A stretch of DNA of 64,000 nt from Polytrichum commune (Eukaryota > Streptophyta > Polytrichopsida > Polytrichales > Polytrichaceae), in assembly GCA_950295325.1 (NCBI GenBank), contig OX485807.1, positions 24,771,666 through 24,835,665 on the forward strand. Direction: 5' to 3'. The position numbers were made by a program, and so were the translations under genes. Position 1 is the stretch's first letter, and the number at the start of each line of letters is the position of its first letter. Shown here piece by piece: positions 12,434-22,968 of this stretch. The notes beneath the pieces are model-generated. The model searched no databases. It was not told the DNA's origin and saw only the letters and a program-made list of their open reading frames with translations.

Positions 12434-13600
12434 CCCAAACCTCCCAAATCTTTTTCTGCTTGTGTACTAAAGTCTCTCCTTCCCGCCGCAACACTCAAAT
12501 CTCTTCTGCAGCAGCTGTTTCTTAGCTCATCACAACACCTCTCTCACTCTAGAATAACTTCTCCTCCCTTGTTCACACACACACCAATCCCTCACTCCAA
12601 TGAATCCCTCACTCCAATGAATCCCTCACACACATTGCTCCCTCCTCTGGTGTGCAGACACACCCTGTGACCTTGTTTTCAAGAATCTCCTCCCACACAT
12701 TACAACTACTTTTCTAAGGACACCTGATCGCGTGGCACACCGGTAGATAGTACTTGCGTTGATTCGTTAAATACAAGACGGCTTTAGGAAAGCTTGAGGG
12801 AGCAGCAAGCACACCTGCTCTTGCTCTTGCTCCTGCTGTGGCGTAGTAGCTGCAAAGTTGAACCGGAAAGCTACTCCCTCCTCCATTCCCCCTCCCTCCC
12901 TTCCTTTCTTTCTTTCTTCTTTCTTTTGCCTCTAGAATGCCAGACCAAGATACCTCCTGGCAACAAAAGCACCGTCGACCGGCTGACTCCTAAAGTCGCC
13001 ACACCATTCCCTCTCCTCTCCTCTCCTCTCCTCTCCTCCCCTATGCTCTCCTTTCCTCTTCTTTTCTTTTCACTTTCCTGCCTCTGTCCTGTCCTGCCTC
13101 TATTCTCTTCTCCACTTACGTCTAAGTTAACACCACCAGCACCAGCACCAGCTCCTCCTCACACGTCGCGTAAACAACCAGCCAAATCTCTCTCGACTCT
13201 TCCTTGAGTTTTCAGAGGAAGAAGACGACGAAGAGTAGTGCGACTGTTGCCGCCTTCTTGTAATAACTTAGGCTTAAGTTAGCTTTGCTCGGAGACTTTC
13301 TATTTCGATCCCTATTTTATTGAGATTTTCCACAGTTTACAAGTTGGTGAATCGTTTGAAGCACCCCACGCACGGTCATTGTCTAAGCTTATGATCGTTT
13401 TGTTTTGTGCGTTTCCGTGTGCTTAGGTTGAAGAGACAGAAGAGACTTAAATTAGGGGCGGCTGGTCTGGCGTTTCAGGCAAGAAACTTACCGCACTACT
13501 CCAGATTGTTTACTCGCAAATCATCTGTTCACGGAAGTAGAGTAGAGTAGAGTGTCGATGATTCTCCGGCACGATACTTTGCAGAGGTGAAGCCCCCTTC
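12434..13600 (-). promoter_or_regulatory. Upstream region of METTL18, probable 5' UTR with a possible leader intron
   Basis: This 1.2-kb stretch is pyrimidine-rich on the plus strand (repeated CTCTC around 13013-13036), so GA-rich in the direction of METTL18 transcription. On the minus strand a good donor, GCG then GTAAGT, lies at 13492/13491, and TTTGCAG acceptors exist nearer the start codon (for example about 12851), so a 5' UTR intron is plausible. I saw no convincing TATA box. The apparent Leu/Ser-rich ORFs here are artefacts of the CT-rich sequence. Confidence 0.35.
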
Positions 13601-13601
13601 G

Positions 13602-15099
13602 GATCCAAACGCAAAGCCAACCTGACGCGACGCGCCGTGACGCGCCGGGAGGGGACGGACACCAATTGACGGGCGTGAGCGTCTGGTGAATGGAGAGGAA
13701 AAGAGACGGGACGTGACGCCAGATGCCGCAGGCCGCCCGTTGCCTCACTCCTTTCTCCGTGCTGTGGCGAGACTGGAAGAGGAAAAGGGAAAGCTAAAAG
13801 GAGCACGGAATGATGCAAATATTGGAAGTCAAGAAACATTTTTAGATTCTCACATGTTTGAAAATGATCTACCTCCTACACCCTTTACAAGTTAGACAAG
13901 GTGTATGGATCTTGATTTTATATCCCAACCACATTCTAATGTAAAATCGGATTAATTAGGTAGACCAAATTTATGTTAAGAATTTAATTAACCTAATGAT
14001 AATGTGTGTCTACATGAGATGGGTGCAACACACATGATGAGTCATGTCCGTGTTGGTTGTCGATTAAAACAACACGGGTCCTAATGTCATGTATTGTGTC
14101 CCATTCACCCGTGTATATGTGCAAGCTAGGCGAATAACTTAGGTGGGTCAGATCCAAAAGCAAAGCCATCCTAACGCGATGTGTTGTGATGCGTTAGGAG
14201 GGGACATGTATCTAGTCATGGGTGTGAATGTCTAGTGACTGGAGAAGAAAAGAGACGGGACATGACACATATGTCATGGCCTGCCCGTTGCCTCGCTCCT
14301 TTCTCCGTGTTGTGGCGAGACTGCAACAAAGAAAGGGAAAGCTAAAGCTAAAGGACCAAGGAATGATGCAAATATTGGAAGTCAAGAGGCATTTTCGGAT
14401 TTTCACATGTTTGAAAATGATCTACCCCCTACACCTTTTGAAGGTTACACAAGATGTACGGACCTTGGCTCCACACCAAAGCCCAACATTTTCCTTTCTA
14501 ATTGCACCCATACCCAGACCATGCCCATCAGCAACGACCTATGCCCACCCATGCCCACCCATAGCATGACATGTGCGCACCCATGCCCACACATAGCATA
14601 ACATGTGCCCACCCATGCCCACCCATGCTATTCAAATTGCGCCCATGTATTCAAAAATTATGTAATGTGTATTGTGTAATTGTGTAATTGTGTAATTATG
14701 CCCCACACATGCCCACCCATGCCCGCCCATGAACAATAATAGCGCAACCATGCCCACCCATGCCCGCCCATGAACAATAATATTGCACCCATGCCCACCC
14801 AAAACCCATGGGCATGGGTGGGTATGGGCATGGGCATGGGTATGGGCGCCCGATGTAGGGCTCTGCTCCACACCCCAACCACATTCTAATGTGAAATCGG
14901 AATCATCATGTAGACCAAATTTATGTTAAGAACTAATTTAACCTAATGACATGGTACACATACATGGGATGGGTGCAAACACACATGATGGGTCATGTCC
15001 ATGTTGGTTGTCGATTGAGACGACATAGGTCCAAATGTCATGTAGTATGTCCCATTCACCCGTGTATATGTGGAAGCTAGGTGAATAACTTGGGTAGGT
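13602..15099. repeat. ~550-bp tandem duplication (two units), second unit interrupted
   Basis: Unit A is about 13602-14150 and unit B about 14151-15099. Shared landmarks include GATCCAAA-GCAAAGCCA, GGAATGATGCAAATATTGGA, TTTGAAAATGATCTAC, ACCAAATTTATGTTAAGAA and CCCATTCACCCGTGTATATG. Removing the 389-bp insertion plus its 8-bp duplication from unit B leaves ~552 bp, matching unit A (549 bp). Unit A is rich in CpG at its start; the same positions in unit B are mostly TG or CA. Confidence 0.88.
14477..14865. mobile_element. hAT-like MITE (389 bp) inserted in tandem unit B
   Basis: It is flanked by an exact 8-bp duplication CTCCACAC (14469-14476 and 14866-14873). The ends are imperfect inverted repeats: CAAAGCCCAACAT on the left and, in reverse complement, CAGAGCCCTACAT on the right. 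An 8-bp duplication with CA-starting TIRs fits hAT elements. The interior is dominated by CCCACCCATGCC-type short repeats in both orientations, a common kind of subterminal repeat in hAT MITEs. The uninterrupted unit A confirms the insertion boundaries. There is no coding capacity; the Trp/Gly/His-rich ORFs here are repeat artefacts. Confidence 0.85.
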
Positions 15100-15361
15100 A
15101 AATTGGAAGCTGAGTCCATGTTGCCTTCCCGTGTTTGGTAGGTGCCTAGGAAGGAAGGGAACTAAATGCATACGAGCATACTCTCATTCATCCAACACAA
15201 AAGTCATGAAATAGTATGCAGTATGGGAGGTGATCATTTTAAGTTGTTTGGTTACCTTCAAAGACCTTGAATTAGTCTACATTGAGTCCTTTCAAATGAA
15301 TCAACCACAAATTTATAGGGGTTCAAGATTCTATGTTGGATGGATGAGAGGTATGTTGATA
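15100..15361. other. Spacer, nothing recognised
   Basis: AT-rich sequence between the tandem duplication and the retroposon-like insertion, with no ORF of interest. Confidence 0.4.
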
Positions 15362-15855
15362 TGGGATAATCCCAGGTTGGCATAACTTTCCTGCCTATGA
15401 TTAACTCACTTGCAGCACCAAGTCAAAGTGTATTACACTAACACGCTCAGACGGATTCAACGCGAATCGAACCCGGACCGTATTAATATAACACGCACGT
15501 CCTTATCCAACCAACCTTGGAACCATGACTTGGCGACCAACCATACAACCAACCACCACTTATACTCCAAACAAATACGCACGCTTCTCGTCTCAAACAA
15601 AGTAGCAAGACCCACAAAATTCTAAATTAAAACCCATGCACCCTGCACACCCCCCTTCCCCCCCCCCCCCCCCGGTTCAACCGGTTAAAACATCAGTTAC
15701 TAACATAGTGTCTACTCCCTGCAAAGGGTGAAGTAGTATTACACCCAACGCCGCTACCCTGGGGTACGGCCACGGTTGTCCTACGAACATACACTTTATT
15801 CACTCCGGTTCCTAGTAGGGACCGGAGTTCTTCTTCTTCTTCTGGGATAATCCCA
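15362..15855. mobile_element. Retroposon-like insertion flanked by 13-bp direct repeats
   Basis: TGGGATAATCCCA occurs at 15362-15374 and exactly again at 15843-15855. The enclosed 468 bp ends in a (TTC)n run at its right border, as SINE/LINE tails can. On the minus strand there is a tRNA-type B box, GGTTCGATTC, near 15475, and an A-box-like TGGTTGGATAAGG about 35 bp upstream of it, which suggests tRNA-derived material. The element also contains a poly-C tract at ~15660 and a CTCCGGT...ACCGGAG hairpin at ~15805-15829. The orientation is contradictory (boxes on minus, tail on plus), so the class is unsure. Confidence 0.45.
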
Positions 15856-16431
15856 TGTCCCCTGTTTCGAGATAGCTTAATAGCTATGAGCTATGGGTAT
15901 AGTAAGTAGTTCACAAGTCAATAACTTGGATGTGTACCTAAGGTACATAGGTTTTATTCAATCTTTTTTCTTGATTGAACAACTATGTATGATTGGTGTG
16001 TGGTTAGGTGAGGATTGCAGAAGGAATGCCATAAAGACATGTGTTTCAAAGATATTGGAGTAAATCATAAAATTCAATCATCTCCACACTCAATAACTAT
16101 TATGATTGGGAAGACATGTGTATTATGATAAGGAATCAACAAAAATGCACTTTCAAAAATCATAACAAAAGCATGGGAGGTCCGATTTATTGTTGATGTT
16201 TAGGATAGATTTGGTAATGCAACACAAGTCTTGTTGTGAAAATCTAATTGGTAGAAGTTAGCAAACATTAAGAACAAACCAATCAACACCCACATACCTT
16301 TTACATTAGTGACCATTGCATGTCACTCTCCATATTAGGTTTACCTACTTAGTGGACACATGCCTTGGCACTCCAATGACCTTCATGCACTCATGGGTTG
16401 TCCTCTAGATCCCAATCCCTTGTATAGAATT
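15856..16431. other. Intergenic, nothing recognised
   Basis: No ORF or repeat that I can support, apart from the approach to the inverted MITE copy that ends at 16585. Confidence 0.35.
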
Positions 16432-16585
16432 CCATGTAGATTTCACATCCGTCTTGCATTCACATACTCCATTGATCCCTCAAGTGTAGTGTGAAGCGAA
16501 CTTGGACCAACTCCGTCTTTTCCACCAATGAGGGTGCTTGAAGTGGAATGGTCACGGGCTCTCAGTCTTGTGTGTGAAGTGGCCC
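16432..16585 (-). mobile_element. Truncated MITE copy A1 (one terminus, inverted)
   Basis: Its reverse complement starts GGGCCACTTCACACACAAGA and then follows the A family (GAGAGCCCGTGACCATT, TCATTGGTGGAAAAGAC, CGCTTCACACTACACTTGAG). I could not find the other end. It lies 53 bp from A2 and opposes it, making a long inverted repeat. Confidence 0.7.
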
Positions 16586-16638
16586 TAAGTGACATGAAAT
16601 ACCATAAACAATAGATTGGCATAACATGCTAGAAGTAT

Positions 16639-17232
16639 GGGCTTCACACACGAGATTGAGAGCCCATGACCATTACACTGCAAGTACTCTCATTGGTGGA
16701 AAAGGCGGAGCCGGTCCAAGTTCACTTCACACTACTCTCAAGGGACCAATAGAGTATGTGAATGCAAGACGGATGTAAAGTCTACATCGATCCCTACATG
16801 GCATTAAATTAATGGAACAAGTTTCATGGTCACTTGGACTATTTTCAAAAACCACTTCTTGGAGATGGGTCTAACACAAAACCGGGAGACCATGGCATTC
16901 CGAATGCTCACAACTGTTGATCGAGGAGGAGGCTTATAGCCTTTTCCCGAAATGCCGCCCTCTGGGGCGGCCACGTCACCTCAACTTTTTTTTAGGGTTA
17001 GGGTTCGCCGTAGTTTTATTCTATTTTATCATGTGTGAGGATCCGCATGAATAGTAATTCATTGAAATAGCATTTGGTTGAGGGTCCGGCCACATATGAC
17101 TTCACACTCCACTTGAGGATCCATGACCACACTACATGATTTTGGAGGTGTGTTGGGACGGCCTTTGGCCACTTTCTTTTGGGCTCTCACAATTACATGG
17201 TCACGGCTCTTGGGTCGTGTGGGAAGTGGCCC
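16639..17232 (+). mobile_element. MITE A2, GGGC-TTCACAC family (594 bp)
   Basis: The left terminus is GGGCTTCACACACGAGATTG, missing two bases relative to relatives; the right terminus ends GGGAAGTGGCCC. The flanks are TAT on the left and TAA on the right. It contains a telomere-like TTAGGGTTAGGGTT at ~16992 and a GAGGAGGCTTATA block shared with ~43.3 kb. It directly abuts A3, sharing only TAA. Confidence 0.75.
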
Positions 17233-17235
17233 TAA

Positions 17236-17734
17236 GGGCCATTTCACACACGAGACTGAGAGCCCATAACCATTACACTTCAAGCACTCTCATTGGTGGA
17301 AAAGGCAGAGTTGGTCCAAGTTCGCTTCACACTGCGCTTGAGGGACCAACGGAGTATGTGCATGCAAGATGGATGTAAAGTCCACATGGATTCTTACATG
17401 GCATCAAATGGATCATGTTTCATGGTCACTTGGATTATTTTCAAAAACCACCTCTTGGAAGTAGGCCTAACATAAAACTAGGAGACCATGGCACTCCAAA
17501 CACTCACAACCGTTCATTTATTCTATTTTATCATGAGTGAGAACCCGCGTGAATAGAAATTCATTGAAATAGCATTTGGTTGAGGGCCCGGTCACATATG
17601 ACTTCACACTAAACTTGAGGGTCCGTGACCACACTACATGATTTTGGAGGTGTGTTGGGACGGCCTTTGGACACTTTCTTGTGGGCTCTCACAATTTCAA
17701 GGTCACGGCTCTTGGCTCGTGTGTGAAGTGGCCC
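17236..17734 (+). mobile_element. MITE A3, GGGCCACTTCACAC family (499 bp)
   Basis: The left end is GGGCCATTTCACACACGAGA and the right end GGCTCGTGTGTGAAGTGGCC plus C. The flanks are TAA (17233-17235) and TGA. The interior matches A2 and A4 closely (CATTGGTGGAAAAGGC, CTTCACACTGCGCTTGAGGG). The flanking trinucleotide shared with A2 suggests insertion next to, or at the edge of, the earlier copy. Confidence 0.8.
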
Positions 17735-18212
17735 TGAGTTACATCGGCCTTGGCACAGGCCATTCAAATATAGGTGTCCTCCAGTTTTTAGAAGAGTGAC
17801 CACATGCTAGTAGGGCCCAATGCAAATACTACCTTACCTCCTGGGGACCGAGTTCCTAGATTAACATGCAATTCCATCTTGAGCCTGTAAATTGTGTACT
17901 TAATTAATTACTTTCAGGGAGAGAGAGGAGTTTCCATTATTAGTGACCGAGGTACCATTTTAGTGTAGTGGATCGTATCGCAACACAAACAAAGCAAATA
18001 ATAGGATGCAAACAGATAGAGAGTAGGACCTGTTCAATGCATGTTCAATTCGGAGTTCAAGTATTGAAGACTTTCTCAACATTTGTTGGATAAACATGCG
18101 AGTTGAATTACCAAGGATCAACACACCCATTCATTTTCATTTGAGTCCTCCCTCAAACGTTGTGCAGCTAATTAAGGTCACCAAATACCCGATCCAAGTA
18201 CTTGTTCATGTG

Positions 18213-18243
<31 letters not shown>

Positions 18244-18648
18244 ATTTTCACTTGTATTTTGATGTATTTGGAATATGTCCAAGTACATGTTTGAGTGGCC
18301 AAGGGTTCATGCCACTCAAGTAAGTTGAAGGTGAAGACATTGGAAATCCCCATAGCATTCATAAGTGTTCATTGTTTGTTCAAGCACTAAGCCTTACTTG
18401 AGTATTGACATTTCATTGTTCAATATGAACCATTCCTAGTTTCTTCGCCCGTTTCAGGTAAATGTGGACTAATGTGCATATTATAATAATGATAATAATA
18501 ATAATTCCCCATTTTTTTAGAATTAGTTAGAAAATTATGAAATAGTCAAATCTTGTAATGGTTTGTGGGGGCATGTGGGAGGCTAAGCACATGCCCGGGG
18601 GGGGGGGGGGGTGGACTCTTCATACCACATACAAACTAATGTCAGTGT
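17735..18648. other. Intergenic with microsatellites
   Basis: It holds a (CA)n repeat at about 18215-18242, an (AAT)n-like patch at 18482-18504 and a poly-G run at about 18597-18611. No gene is supported. Confidence 0.6.
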
Positions 18649-18656
18649 AAGAAGGG

Positions 18657-19152
18657 CCCAGGGAGTGCACTGTTCAAGTATTGTATTTATACACGTGGGT
18701 GCACAAAAGGGGTATTATTTAAAACAAGCATGTACAAAATGTACGTACAAGAGACATATTGCTATTAAGCAAGAAGTAGATATACATGAGGCTATAGAAA
18801 AATATATGTAAAGTACGCATTTACGCGTTTACGCGTTCAAGTCAGACCTGGACCAAGAATCATGTGTTTTTTCATCCACTAAGTAACGACTTTATAACTA
18901 AAAATCCATGATTTGATATTATACATATAATAGGGCCATATTTTTGCATTTCCAAACATTTGTACACATGTTATATACAATTTCTATATTTGTTTTTGGA
19001 CCCTTGTGTATGTATGGAAATGTATTTTGAAGCAATGAGATTTGTAAGTATATTGCTTGATTTTAGCAAAAATAAAATGTATACAGGGGTATTTTAATAA
19101 GGGGCATGCACGCACGTGATGCTTGGTTTTAATGAATAGTGCACTCCCTGAG
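18657..19152. mobile_element. TIR element with exact 8-bp target duplication (496 bp)
   Basis: AAGAAGGG is directly repeated at 18649-18656 and 19153-19160. The 20-bp TIRs are CCCAGGGAGTGCACTGTTCA and, reverse-complemented, CTCAGGGAGTGCACTATTCA (18/20 identical). The 8-bp duplication fits hAT-type transposition. The interior is AT-rich and non-coding. Confidence 0.7.
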
Positions 19153-19160
19153 AAGAAGGG

Positions 19161-21176
19161 ATATTACTTGAGGCATTAGCGTACATAGTATACATAAGGG
19201 AGAGGTATTGTTTTCTCTAGTGTGTACATCTAAAAAGGCTATTAAATTTTATGAATTAAAGGTAGATGTACAAAAGGGGGCCCTAAGCTTAAGAGAAAAA
19301 ATTGACTACAGATGTGTTAATTCCATCCACTTCATTTTTTCATTCATTACTTTATGTGCTCATATGATAGTCCTCAATGCCTATCACGTGCTTACTTGTT
19401 AGGCTTTGCATTTGGGTTTTAGTTTTTACAAACTAAAGGCTCTTGGAGCTCTCATGGGCTTCCTTTAGTTTTGCTTTGTAGATTTTGGCTAAGTTATTAT
19501 GCTTTTTTGTTTGTTTTTTATGTAATAGTCAAGTTACGTGATATGGATGAAAATTATTTAATGACTTTTTATGGGTGGAAAATAAAAGTGGATTCTATAT
19601 GTAATAAAGGCTTATTTACTTCATGATGTATAGTTTGTATATGTAGTGGAGGCATTTAATACATTAAGTTGAAAAGCTTAGTATAAATACATGAGTCCAT
19701 TTTTAGCATGTTGTTAGTAAGTAGTTCTCTATAAGCTTCTCGTATATAGGAGGGTTTAATTTCTTCATGACCCACGCACATCATTTAGGTTTCCAATGAA
19801 GAGTCTACCCTTGGAGGGCATTGGGCCCACCGCACCTACCCCCCCAGCTAAAGAATGTCATGCCCTGCAGGTGATTCACTAACAATGAATTCTAATTCCC
19901 ACCATATAGGTGTAATAAAAAATTCACCTTTTACAACTTTCTCTATTAGGGCGCAAGCACAGTCAAGTACACAACTCAATTACCCTGCATATGTTTAAGT
20001 GAAAGAGATTCAAAACTACATAGCTTACTAACTTTGAATCTTGTGAAGGAAAAAATCGTAAAAATTTGAAAAACACATTGATCTACAATGCCAAGCACGT
20101 CATGTTGACAATTATTTTCAAGAAAGTTTACATATTTTAGAAGACGGTGCGAGTAACATGCAAGAAGCGTGCAAGTAGATATATTGAACATGTCATTGTC
20201 TAAAATTTGTTTTTAACATGATAAAATTACATTAAACTAACCTAATTGATAATTAGATGAGACAATTTCTGATTTGATCCAATTGCTTAGATTCTTCATG
20301 AAGTTGGGAATGCCCATAATAGGACCAAATACGTCGAGTCTCCAAAATTGATTTTCTTGCCATTGGTGCAAGACAAAATTGAAGCAATGCATGCCTCAAC
20401 TAGGAGAGTGGGTCTCAAATTACAATCATGTTCACTTTGATAGAATGGCATGAATGAATAACTCCAACCCTCTCCTTCCAAATACACATAATTTAACCCT
20501 TAAAGGTCCAAGAGGCCTATTAAGGACCTCGAGATATCATACAAAAGGGTCTAATGTTACTTGTTGATATTTTCAGCTTAAAAAATGCAAAAGCAACACT
20601 TATCAAGAAATAACCCATTTATCACTTGCATCATTCAAATCAATGCATAGATAGATTCCATTCTAAGGAACATACATATATGAAGAATGCATTATAAGAA
20701 AATGTGAGCTCACATAAATGACTTAAAACTCAAATACATACCATTTACATCTAACAATCAATATCATTTTATTGTTTAATGAGTTGTGTGAAACATGACC
20801 TCAATAATGTAGACCAAATGAAATATTATCTCAATGTACTTTATATACACTTCTTGGTGTAGGGTTTGTACTCAATGTCATGTATGCCGTAAAAGTACAC
20901 CCTGGGTCCTTTAACCCTAAAACGCTTTTGGAACCCGATTTGGGCCTCTCACACACACAATACTTTGAAAATTGTACAATGTGAATATATATTTTGAATA
21001 GATAATGATAACTTGTTGTTTTCCAAAGTTATTTTTCTTGACAATTGGACACACAACAACTTCAAAAGAATTTGATGAAGATTTCATATCATCCATTCTA
21101 GAGAGAGAGATCAGACGTAGTTAGTATGAACATGCAAAAAGCATTAAGAGGGTTAATAAGGGTTGATTTATGTAAG
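19161..21176. other. Intergenic, AT-rich, nothing recognised
   Basis: No ORF of interest and no repeat structure that I could define. Confidence 0.4.
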
Positions 21177-21179
21177 TTA

Positions 21180-21600
21180 GGGCCACTTCACACATGAGAC
21201 TCAGAGCCCGTGACCATTACGCTTCAAGCACTCTGAATGGTGGAAAAGGCGGAGCTGGTCCATGTTCGCTTCACACTATGCTTGAGGGACCGATGGAGCA
21301 TGTGAATGCAAGATGGATGTAAAGTCCACATGGATTCCTACATGGCATTGAAAGGATAGTGTTTTCATGGTCACTTGGATTATTTTAGAAAACCACCTTT
21401 TGGAGGTAGGCCTAACAAAAAACTAGGAGACCATGGCACTCTAAACGCTCACAATTGTCGATTTATTCTATTTTATCATGTGTGAGAACCCACATGAATA
21501 GATATTCATTGAAATGGTATTTGGTTGAGGACCCGGTCACTTTCTTTTGGGCTCTCACAATTTCATGGTCACGGCTCTTGGCTCGTGTGTGAAGTGGCCC
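21180..21600 (+). mobile_element. MITE A4, GGGCCACTTCACAC family (421 bp), intact ends
   Basis: The best-preserved copy of the A family. TTA is duplicated exactly at 21177-21179 and 21601-21603. The left end is GGGCCACTTCACACATGAGA; the right end is CTCGTGTGTGAAGTGGCCC. Inside are GTGACCATTACGC, TGGTGGAAAAGGCGGAGC and CTTCACACTATGCTTGAGGG. A 3-bp TTA duplication with GGGC termini indicates a PIF/Harbinger-type MITE; there is no coding capacity. Confidence 0.85.
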
Positions 21601-21639
21601 TTACGCACAAAACAATGCACAAGGAGAACTGGCTGCTAG

Positions 21640-22475
21640 TTACAGATGAACCGGTTGAGTTTGAGAAATAAGCGGTTGAAGTTCAAAGACTCCAAGAAAA
21701 ACAATCAATCATTTTAGAGGAATGTGTAGAATGTACCTCAAATTATTAAAGAAAAGCCGGAAGATCACAACAAACATGTAACCGGTTGGACTTGGAAACA
21801 CTAGGATTTTGACCGATCATGCCCAAAACACTCCCCGGGCCAAACCCAATGCCCCTCGCATGTGAGATTGGTCCCTTGGATTGAGGAAAATGAGCCCTAA
21901 GACTCTTATTATTATTGTTGACCTGGACCCAGCCAATCCCTCTCTCTCTCTCTCTCCCTTATCGAGAGAGTCTTCTTGGTTGGGCACAGTGTCCGGGGAG
22001 GATTTTGGGCATAATTGGTCGAGATCCCAGTGTTTCCAAGTCCAACTGGTTACAGGTTGACATCCTTCGGTCCAAGGAGTAAAATTGAAGGGCTATTACC
22101 CTTATTTTGGGGTCCAGCCCTTCACTTTCCTTTCAAAATATTTTGCAACCCTTCAAAAAGGAAGGGTTAATTTTCTATAAACCCTTCAAAATGAACGGCA
22201 AAAAAAGTAACCCTTCAAAAAAAAAGTAAACATGATAATGTGTACTTTCAACAAAAACTTCAATACATACATGAAGGGCAATTTTTGAGGCAACCCTTCA
22301 TTTTGAAAGGGAAAATTTTGAGTTACCCTTCCCTATGAAATACAAGCAACCCTTCAAATTTATGCCATGCTTCGGTCTTCTTTATAAGGTTCGAGGCATA
22401 TTCCATAGATTCTTCTAAGAACGATAACTTCAACTGGTCATTTCTTTCTCAAACATACTATTGGTTCATCTGTAA
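21640..22475. repeat. Foldback element with long imperfect inverted arms
   Basis: The left arm starts TTACAGATGAACCGGTTGAG and the right arm ends GGTTCATCTGTAA. A second, inner pairing links 21773-21841 (GTAACCGGTTGGACTTGGAA) with 21988-22058. Arm homologues also occur in direct orientation at ~23736-23890 and ~24345-24452. Between ~22080 and 22370 the right arm is interrupted by a stretch with many ACCCTTC / GAAGGGT repeats. I could not find a clear target duplication. Confidence 0.6.
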
Positions 22476-22479
22476 ATAA

Positions 22480-22968
22480 GGGCCGCTTCACACTATGGTT
22501 GTCCAAGTCGAGAGGCTGTGGGATTGAGTGGGCCAAATTTTGTTGAGAGTCCAAAGAAATGGGCTGAAAATAGATGGCCAATAAAATACAGGAAGTGGAG
22601 CCTTTGGCCGGGCATAGTGTGAAGCCTCCAAAGGCCAAGCCCAAAGTCCAAACCCAAAGGAGCATCCCACTTTATTCCTTGCTCAAAATAACCCCTCCAA
22701 TCCAACGGCCAAGATCTTGTCAACGAGTGATTTTTTGATGGAAAAAACCGATAGCCTCTCGACCATAGTTTGGGTCTCCATTCCCGTCCGACCCAAACTT
22801 CCTTTGAGAGTCCGTCGCCTTCTTCAGAACGTAATCATTTTAAATTGCGACAACCTTTGGACTGTGGCCATAGTGTGAAGGGTCGAGAGGCTGAACTCTT
22901 GGTTTCTTGCAATTTGATTGGTGGAAATCGACGGTCTCTTGACCTTCGGCCATAGTCTGAAGTGCCCC
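22480..22968. mobile_element. MITE C1, GGGCCGCTTCACAC variant (489 bp)
   Basis: The left end is GGGCCGCTTCACACTATGG and the right end, reverse-complemented, GGGGCACTTCAGACTATGG. The flanks are TAA on the left and TAC on the right, so the duplication is one base off. Internal copies of CATAGTGTGAAG occur at ~22615 and ~22868, suggesting nesting. It directly follows the foldback element. Confidence 0.7.

Noticed and set aside
12794-13207. Leu/Ser/Pro-rich 137-residue ORF
   Set aside because: Produced by CTC/CTT low-complexity sequence in the METTL18 upstream region; no domain and no similarity.
14632-14884. Overlapping Trp/Gly/His/Ala-rich ORFs
   Set aside because: They translate the GGGCATGGGTGG minisatellite inside the hAT MITE.
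15450-15545. Possible tRNA gene on the minus strand (B box GGTTCGATTC)
   Set aside because: Acceptor and T stems do not pair and no coherent anticodon arm forms; it is better read as tRNA-derived retroposon sequence.
22440-22720. Three overlapping minus-strand ORFs of 60-76 residues
   Set aside because: They cover MITE C1 in all three frames with no family match; there is no evidence of coding.
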